DNA from: Pseudomonadota bacterium
Lineage (GTDB): Bacteria; Pseudomonadota; Alphaproteobacteria; Acetobacterales; Acetobacteraceae
Assembly (NCBI GenBank): GCA_021841985.1
Contig: JAKCCP010000342.1
Location: forward strand, 1-10,616
Reading direction: 5' to 3'
Length of the DNA: 10,616 nt
Below, piece after piece: positions 5,936 through 10,616 of this stretch (position 1 is the stretch's first letter; each line of letters begins with the position of its first letter). The notes under the pieces are model-generated. The model saw only the letters and a list, made by a program, of their open reading frames with translations, ran no database searches and was not told where the DNA came from. Made by a program: the position numbers and the translations under genes.

Positions 5936-8900
5936 GCGGCCAGCGCCCGGCGGGCGAGGCGGCCGTGGATCGCGGCGAGTTTTTTCCCCGATCGGCAGAG
6001 CGGCGCGCAGCGTGCCGCCGCCCCGCGCGCGCCATTCACCGGTGCCTCGCGCGCATTGACGAAATCACCGCGGTTGCCGGTATCGAGATAGCTCTCCACC
6101 GCCAGCCCCTCGCTCAGCAGCACGTCATGGCCGGCGAGTTCAATATGGAAATAGCGCACCCGTGCCACCGGCTCCTCACGGATGGTGCTGCCGTTGACGA
6201 GGAATTTGACCGGGATCAGCACGCCGTCGACGAACACCGCGTGATCGGGCGAGAGCACGATATCGCGCCGCGGCACGCCATCGGCAAACGCATGGGCGGC
6301 GATGCGGATCGGGCGCACGCGCGCCGGATATTTATGGCGCAGGCAATCGATGTCGCGCCAGCCGATCCAGATGATCCGCGCGCTCCCCCCGCGCGCGAGC
6401 GAAACCGCCTCCCCGACCGCCAACGCCTCGACCGCGACCGCGCCGGCGGGCGTTTCGATGCGCGTGCCGGCGGCGAAGCAGGGCAGCGTGAGGGTGATAT
6501 CGGTGCCGCTCGCGCCGTCGCTGGAGAGCTGGAAAGCGCTCGCCGCATAGGTGCCGGGCATGGCGAGGGCGGCGATCGGCGTGCCGGCGTCGCTGAGGCT
6601 CAGCATGTGGTTGCCATAGGTCAGCGTATCCGCGCCGGGAGTGAAGCCGGCGGTGGTGAGATCGATGACATCGCCGCTCGCGAACCCCTCGATGGTGCCG
6701 AAGAACTGCCCCGGATCGGCGAGGGCGAGCACGCCGGAGGCGGCGGTGAAATCGATGCCTTGCGAGCCGGCGAGGGCGCCATCGAGCACCAGCCCGCCGC
6801 CGGCGCCGATCGTGGCCAGGCCGCTCGTGCCGCCGCTCGCGGCCATGGCGTTGGCGAGAACGATGGTCCCGCCCGCCGCCTCGATCAGCGCGTTGTTGGT
6901 GAGCGTCCCGGTGATGTCGATGGTGCCGCTCGCCGCGAGCACCGTTCCGGTATTGGTGATGCCGCCGGAGAGCGTGCTGGCCCCGATCCCGGCGAGTTTT
7001 TCGACCACGCCGGCATTGCTGATGGCATTCGCGTTATAGCCGGTGAGCGCGGCATCGGCGGTGATCTCGAGCGTCCCCGCCGAGGCGACGACGATCTGGC
7101 CGGTGCTGCTCGCGCTCCCGATCGAGGCGGCGCCGTCGAGCAGCATTGTGCCGGTGTCGCTGAGCACCGCGCCGCCCGAGACGGCGAGCCCGCTCGCTTC
7201 GGCTTGGCCGCTGACGGCGACGGTGCCGGCGCCGCTGATCGCGCCGTCGAGCGAGGCGGCGCCGGAGAGGGTGAAAACGGTGCCGTCCGGGGCCAAGGTG
7301 CCGCCGCCGGCGAGCGTGAAATCGCCGGCATAGCCGCCGCCGGCGGCGGCGACGAGTTCGGCGGCGCCGAGAACGCCGAGTCCGGTGACGGAGAGCGCGA
7401 CGCCGGGCGTCAGCGTGTAGAAGCTGATCGCGTTGCCACTGGTCGCCGCCGCGCCGGCGGTAAGCGCCAGCGTTCCGGCGCCGGCAAGCGTGCCGCCCAG
7501 CGTCGCCGCCCCGGCGGCGAGCGAGAGCGTGCCGCGCTGGACCGCGATGGTGCCGGTATTGCTGAGATTGCCATAGAGGTAGCTGATGCCGTTGCCGGCG
7601 GTTTTTTCGAGCAATCCGGCATTGTCGATGGCGTCGGTGCCGGCGGTGTTGATATTGGCGTCGGCATTGATCGCGAAGACGCCGCCCGACTGGATATCGA
7701 GCAGCGGAGAATCGTTGATCCCGGCGCCGAGTTCGATATTGCCGTCCTGGGTGATGGTGCCGGAGAGATCGACGGTCTCGGAGCCGCTGATGGCGAGGCC
7801 GTCGGCGATGGCGCTGCCGGTGACGGCGATGGTGCCGGCACCGCTCACCGTTCCATCCAGCGTCGCGTTGCCGGCCAGGGTCAGCGCCGCACTCCCATTG
7901 GCGAGCGTCGCACCGGCGGCGAGGATGAATTTATCGGCGAGATCGAGCGCGCCGGCGAGCGTCGCCACGGCGCCGTTGTCCAGCGCGAAGGCGCCGGCGG
8001 TGATGGAAAGCCCGCTCCCCAGCGTCGCGTTGCCGGCGAGCGCGATGGTGCCGGCGCCGCCGAGTTCGCCGGCGAAACTCCCGGCGCCGGTAAACAGAAG
8101 CGCGCCATCGGCGGCGAGAATGGTGCCGGTGCTGGTGATCGGCGCGGCGATCGTCGCGACCCCGGCGCCGCCGGTTTTCTCGAAAATCCCGGCATTGGTG
8201 ATCTCGGCGGTGGCGCCGGCGGCGATGGCATTGTCGCCGAGGCTGTCGAACAATGCGCCTGCGGTGATCGAGAGATCGCCGGCGCCGCCGGCGCCCAGCG
8301 TGATCGCGCCGCCATCGAACAGGGTGCCGCTATCGATCAGGCTGGCATCGCCGCCGATGATGGCCCCCGCGAGGTCGCCGGTGCCGGTGACGATCAGGCT
8401 GCCCGCCCCGGTGAGCGTGCCGGCGAGCGTCGCCTCGCCGCTCAGGGTCGGCGTCTCGCCGCCGAGCGCGAGCTGGCCGGCGGCGGCGAGGGAGAAATCG
8501 CCGGAATAGGCGAGCGGGGTTTGCAGCGTCAGCGCATCGGCGATGTCGATACCGCCGGTGGTGATCGCGGCGCCGGCGGCGATGGTGCCCCCGCCCGACG
8601 CGAAATCGAGGGTGCCGCCGCCGCTGATGGTGCCGGCGATGTCGGCGCTGCCAAGCTGCAAGACGTTGGCGCCGAGTGCCACGGAATCGCCGGCGGCGAG
8701 CGAGAACGAGCCTGCGATGGTGCCGCCGGAGAGGAGATCGAGCGCGCCGCCATCGACCGTGAGGGCGCCGTTCCAGGAGAGACCGCTATCGACGGCAAGC
8801 GTGCCGGCGTGGAGCAGCAGCGTCACCAGATCGCCGCCGGCGAGTGCCGCGACGGTGGTATTGTTGACGAAGGTGATGGTCTCGGCGGTGCTGCCGTCAT

Positions 8901-10616
8901 TGGGAATGATCGCGTCGTCGGTGCTTCCGGGCGGGGTCGCCCAGCCGCTCGACCAATTCCAGCTATCGAGCGTGATCGCCGCCGAGGGGGTGCTGAACAC
9001 CGGTGATGCCGGCGCGAGCAGGATCTCGGTGCCGTTCGCGCCATCATTGGCGAGGGCGAGCGCGGGAGACGAGCCAAGCCCCGGCAGAGCGAGCGCGCCG
9101 ACCACGCTCGCCGGCCCGCCATCGCTGGCGTCGGTCAGGGTCAGCGTGCCGCCGCCATAGGAAAATCCGTTGGCCTGGACATTGGCGAGGTCGATGGTGT
9201 CGCCGGCGGCGAAGCCGGAGATCGTCGCGGCGACGGACGCCAGGGCGTCGAGGGTGAGGGCGGCGCCGGCGGCGGCGAAATGGATCGTCCCCGCCGCCGC
9301 GCCGCCGAGGATGGCGGAGGCCCCGGCGCCGAGGCTCAGCGTGCCGCCGCCGGCGAGCCCGCCGGCGACCGAGAGCGCGCCGTCACCAATCGAAATTTCG
9401 CCGCTATTGCTGACCGCCCCGGTGAGATCGAGTGTGCCGGCTTCGAGCGCGAGCGTGCCCTGATTGACCAGCGCCGCGGCGATGGTGGCGGCGCCGAGGC
9501 CGTTCCAGGCGGTGATCACGCCGTCATTGACCAGCGTGCCGGAACCCGAAATCAGCGCCGCGGCATCGATGGTGAGCGAGCCGCCGGCACCGACGAGAAG
9601 CTCGGTCCCGCCGCTCGCGGTGCCGAGGGTGAGCGGACCGTCGGCGGCAGCGGCGCCGGAAACCGCGAGAGTCGCGCCGCCTTCGGCGACCAGGCCGGAA
9701 AGGTCGGCGCTCCCCGCAAGCGTCAGCGTGCCCGGCCCGGCGAGGGTGCCATCGAGCGCGATCTGGCTGCCCGCGAGGGTCAGGCTTTCGCCGCCGAGCG
9801 CGATCGTCGTCCCCTGTCCGAGGGAAAAACCGCCGGCATCGGCGAGCGAGGTCGCGAGGGTGAGTTCGCTGCCGGCGCCGCTCACCGCGAGGTCGGCGAC
9901 GGTGACGACGACGCCGCTATCGAGGGTGAAGCTGCCGCCGCCGGCGAGAAGCAGCGTGCCGGCGCCTTCGAGCGCGCCGCCGAGGCTGCCGGCGCCGCCT
10001 TCGAGCGCGAGGGTTCCGGCGTCGGCGGCGAGGGTGCCGGTATTGCTGAAGGTGGCGGTGACGTAGCTGGTGCCATCGCCGCCGGTTTTCGCGAAATCGC
10101 CGGCATTGCTGATCGCGCCCAGGCCGGCGGCGGCGCCGATCGCGGCGTCGGTGAGAATAGTGAAATTCGCCCCGGCGGCGATGGCGATCTTGCCGCCGCC
10201 CTCCAGCGTCATCGGCCCGTCCATGGTGACGCTCGCGGCGTCGGCGAGGGTCGCGTCGCTCAGGATCAGGCCGTTGAGATCGCCGGCGCCGGTGATGCTG
10301 ACGATGTCGGCGGCCGACGCACTCGCGCCGGCGACCACCCCGCCGAGGCTGGCCGCGCCCGAAAGCGTCAGGGTCTCGTTCGGGGTCGCGAAGGCGAGGC
10401 CGCTGCCCGGCCCGAGGGTGAAATCGCCGCCATAGCCGAGCCCGCCATCGAGGGTCAGGGTGGTGCCGGCATTGAGCGCCTCCAAGGTGGCGATGGTGAC
10501 GACGGCGCCGGCGCCGACCGCGACTTGGGCGCCGCCGAACAGGGCCAGCGCGCCGCCGCCGCTGATCGTCCCGGCAAGCGCGCTTACCCCGCCATAAAGG
10601 CCGAGCATGCCATGCG
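5749..10616 (-). CDS. Giant beta-strand-repeat protein with C-terminal Hint domain (5' end beyond window)
   Basis: The frame is open from the right edge, so the N-terminus is missing; residue 1 below is the first Met in the window (10608). The visible 1,619 residues comprise a long repeat region (1-1376) and a Hint_2-type domain (about 1377-1520). The repeat region is rich in Gly, Ala, Thr, Ser and Leu. It consists of short strand repeats such as GTLxGAGTLxLxG, as in autotransporter passengers and adhesins, predicting a beta-solenoid. It has no Cys, six Lys and one Arg. Five units of about 190-200 residues carry a marker motif NAGxxEKTGG...NTGTI. Two cap modules (FxxGDxIDL...DGxxGTxIxL) end repeat blocks, the second leading directly into CFAAGTRIETP. 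No autotransporter barrel or GGxGxDx(L/F) type I secretion repeats are visible, so the export route is unknown. A surface or secreted adhesin-like role is inferred. The 3' end overlaps the transpeptidase gene by 187 bases. Confidence 0.85.
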   Translation of the reverse strand, partial: HGMLGLYGGVSALAGTISGGGALALFGGAQVAVGAGAVVTIATLEALNAGTTLTLDGGLGYGGDFTLGPGSGLAFATPNETLTLSGAASLGGVVAGASASAADIVSITGAGDLNGLILSDATLADAASVTMDGPMTLEGGGKIAIAAGANFTILTDAAIGAAAGLGAISNAGDFAKTGGDGTSYVTATFSNTGTLAADAGTLALEGGAGSLGGALEGAGTLLLAGGGSFTLDSGVVVTVADLAVSGAGSELTLATSLADAGGFSLGQGTTIALGGESLTLAGSQIALDGTLAGPGTLTLAGSADLSGLVAEGGATLAVSGAAAADGPLTLGTASGGTELLVGAGGSLTIDAAALISGSGTLVNDGVITAWNGLGAATIAAALVNQGTLALEAGTLDLTGAVSNSGEISIGDGALSVAGGLAGGGTLSLGAGASAILGGAAAGTIHFAAAGAALTLDALASVAATISGFAAGDTIDLANVQANGFSYGGGTLTLTDASDGGPASVVGALALPGLGSSPALALANDGANGTEILLAPASPVFSTPSAAITLDSWNWSSGWATPPGSTDDAIIPNDGSTAETITFVNNTTVAALAGGDLVTLLLHAGTLAVDSGLSWNGALTVDGGALDLLSGGTIAGSFSLAAGDSVALGANVLQLGSADIAGTISGGGTLDFASGGGTIAAGAAITTGGIDIADALTLQTPLAYSGDFSLAAAGQLALGGETPTLSGEATLAGTLTGAGSLIVTGTGDLAGAIIGGDASLIDSGTLFDGGAITLGAGGAGDLSITAGALFDSLGDNAIAAGATAEITNAGIFEKTGGAGVATIAAPITSTGTILAADGALLFTGAGSFAGELGGAGTIALAGNATLGSGLSITAGAFALDNGAVATLAGALDLADKFILAAGATLANGSAALTLAGNATLDGTVSGAGTIAVTGSAIADGLAISGSETVDLSGTITQDGNIELGAGINDSPLLDIQSGGVFAINADANINTAGTDAIDNAGLLEKTAGNGISYLYGNLSNTGTIAVQRGTLSLAAGAATLGGTLAGAGTLALTAGAAATSGNAISFYTLTPGVALSVTGLGVLGAAELVAAAGGGYAGDFTLAGGGTLAPDGTVFTLSGAASLDGAISGAGTVAVSGQAEASGLAVSGGAVLSDTGTMLLDGAASIGSASSTGQIVVASAGTLEITADAALTGYNANAISNAGVVEKLAGIGASTLSGGITNTGTVLAASGTIDITGTLTNNALIEAAGGTIVLANAMAASGGTSGLATIGAGGGLVLDGALAGSQGIDFTAASGVLALADPGQFFGTIEGFASGDVIDLTTAGFTPGADTLTYGNHMLSLSDAGTPIAALAMPGTYAASAFQLSSDGASGTDITLTLPCFAAGTRIETPAGAVAVEALAVGEAVSLARGGSARIIWIGWRDIDCLRHKYPARVRPIRIAAHAFADGVPRRDIVLSPDHAVFVDGVLIPVKFLVNGSTIREEPVARVRYFHIELAGHDVLLSEGLAVESYLDTGNRGDFVNAREAPVNGARGAAARCAPLCRSGKKLAAIHGRLARRALAAQPGKTSTKLSPAARTARKSGKASAMQPAVGAKSTVATWRKIAEPRPGRGGSSFQPSTPMMS
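6049..6480 (-). other. Hint_2-type (hedgehog/intein fold) domain
   Basis: Residues 1377-1520. The domain starts with the candidate nucleophile C1377 in CFAAGTRIETPAG. Then come VEALAVGEAV (1393-1402), IIWIGWR (1412-1418), the conserved block with H1456 in LSPDHAVFVDG (1452-1462), and YFHIELAGHDVLLSEG (1486-1501). The final His-Asn pair needed for intein C-terminal cleavage is not seen. That leaves at most an N-terminal thioester-type reaction at the Pro-Cys junction, if the domain is active at all. Confidence 0.85.
6481..6780 (-). repeat. Cap module 2, directly before the Hint domain
   Basis: Residues 1277-1376. It contains IEGFASGDVIDL (1306-1317), a strand-rich stretch and SSDGASGTDITLTLP (1362-1376), which ends at the Hint cysteine. 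It is homologous to cap module 1 at 9010-9300 (ISGFAAGDTIDL and ANDGANGTEILLAP). Confidence 0.75.
6844..7332 (-). repeat. Beta-solenoid repeat unit 5
   Basis: Residues 1093-1255. It starts at YAGDFTL, has TLSGAASLDGAISGAGT, and carries the marker ISNAGVVEKLAGIG (1196-1209) followed by ITNTGTVLAASGT. The end grades into a short linker before cap 2. Confidence 0.7.
7333..7938 (-). repeat. Beta-solenoid repeat unit 4
   Basis: Residues 891-1092. It starts at a degenerate ADKFILAAG in place of YxGDFxL. The marker is IDNAGLLEKTAGNG (994-1007) followed by LSNTGTIAVQRGT, which holds the only Arg of the repeat region (R1026). The unit length is about 202 residues. Confidence 0.7.
7939..8508 (-). repeat. 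Beta-solenoid repeat unit 3
   Basis: Residues 701-890. It starts at YSGDFSL and continues with TLSGEATLAGTLTGAGSL. The marker is ITNAGIFEKTGGAG (803-816) followed by ITSTGTILAADGA. The unit length is about 190 residues. Confidence 0.7.
8509..9009 (-). repeat. Header module that opens a new repeat block
   Basis: Residues 534-700. It has a Trp-rich start (LDSWNWSSGW, 547-556), then PGSTDDAIIPNDGS (560-573) and strands such as HAGTLAVDSGL and GALTVDGGALDL. It follows cap 1 directly, so it probably begins a second copy of a larger super-repeat. The equivalent header of the first block would lie beyond the right edge. Confidence 0.6.
9010..9300 (-). repeat. Cap module 1, ends the first visible repeat block
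   Basis: Residues 437-533. It contains ISGFAAGDTIDL (463-474), GFSYGGGTLTLTDASDGG (481-498) and ANDGANGTEILLAP (520-533). It matches the module placed before the Hint domain, but here a new header module follows instead. Confidence 0.7.
9409..9840 (-). repeat. Beta-solenoid repeat unit 2 (divergent)
   Basis: Residues 257-400. It starts at a degenerate AGGFSLGQG. Its marker is changed to LVNDGVITAWNGLGAATI (359-376), followed by LVNQGTLALEAGT. The Glu-Lys pair seen in units 3 to 5 is missing. It is shorter than the other units because cap 1 follows. Confidence 0.6.
9841..10434 (-). repeat. Beta-solenoid repeat unit 1
   Basis: Residues 59-256. It starts at YGGDFTL and has TLSGAASLGG. The marker is ISNAGDFAKTGGDG (166-179), followed by FSNTGTLAADAGT. 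The unit length is about 198 residues. Sequence to its right (10435-10616) is the end of a further repeat or header continuing out of the window. Confidence 0.7.

Noticed and set aside
6049..6480. Complete intein able to splice
   Set aside because: There is no terminal His-Asn followed by Cys, Ser or Thr and no downstream extein. The domain fits the C-terminal Hint_2 group instead.
5965..9006. 1,013-residue plus-strand open frame opposite the repeat protein
   Set aside because: Its repetitive Gly/Ala/Asp/Arg composition mirrors the codons of the minus-strand beta-solenoid gene. The minus strand has coherent strand repeats and a complete Hint domain.
5926..10616. CRISPR array or short tandem DNA repeats within the large minus-strand gene
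   Set aside because: Recurring GTGCCGGCG-like strings reflect repeated Gly-Ala-Gly-Thr codons. Spacing is irregular and there are no conserved repeats with unique spacers.

Overview
The window is very GC-rich with strong third-position G/C bias and carries the conserved order SRP RNA - dnaX - ybaB - recR - L,D-transpeptidase. That order, the alphaproteobacterial flavour of RecR and DnaX, the Hint-terminated repeat protein and an A/T-rich fold-back element in an otherwise GC-rich genome point to an alphaproteobacterium, most likely of the acetic acid bacteria group (Acetobacteraceae). The family assignment is an inference; no rRNA or other taxonomic marker is present.

Layout. (1) 40-2193, minus strand: a two-gene operon. 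A YhdH/AcuI-type quinone oxidoreductase-like enzyme comes first, followed 12 bases later by an M20 metallopeptidase. Its promoter lies at 2252-2280. (2) 2194-2494: a divergent intergenic region. It holds the minus-strand promoter, a plus-strand promoter at 2311-2339 and the small SRP RNA gene (about 2346-2444). (3) 2495-5935, plus strand: dnaX (DNA polymerase III tau), ybaB (start overlaps the dnaX stop in ATGA), a 170-base spacer with an A/T-rich inverted-repeat element, recR (TTG start), and a YkuD-fold L,D-transpeptidase whose ATG overlaps the recR stop by one base. The first three are replication, nucleoid and recombinational-repair functions commonly found together; the last is a cell-wall cross-linking type enzyme. 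(4) 5749-10616, minus strand: the 3' part of a very large gene running off the right edge. It encodes more than 1,600 residues of Gly/Ala/Thr-rich beta-solenoid repeats ending in a C-terminal Hint (hedgehog/intein-type) domain. Its 3' end overlaps the transpeptidase gene tail-to-tail by 187 bases.

The most noteworthy parts are the modular repeat protein and the compound inverted-repeat element between ybaB and recR. The protein's visible repeat region has no Cys and almost no basic residues before the Hint nucleophile position, and the same cap module precedes both a new repeat block and the Hint domain. The very long open frames opposite the real genes (for example 28-2640 plus and 5965-9006 plus) are GC-driven shadows.
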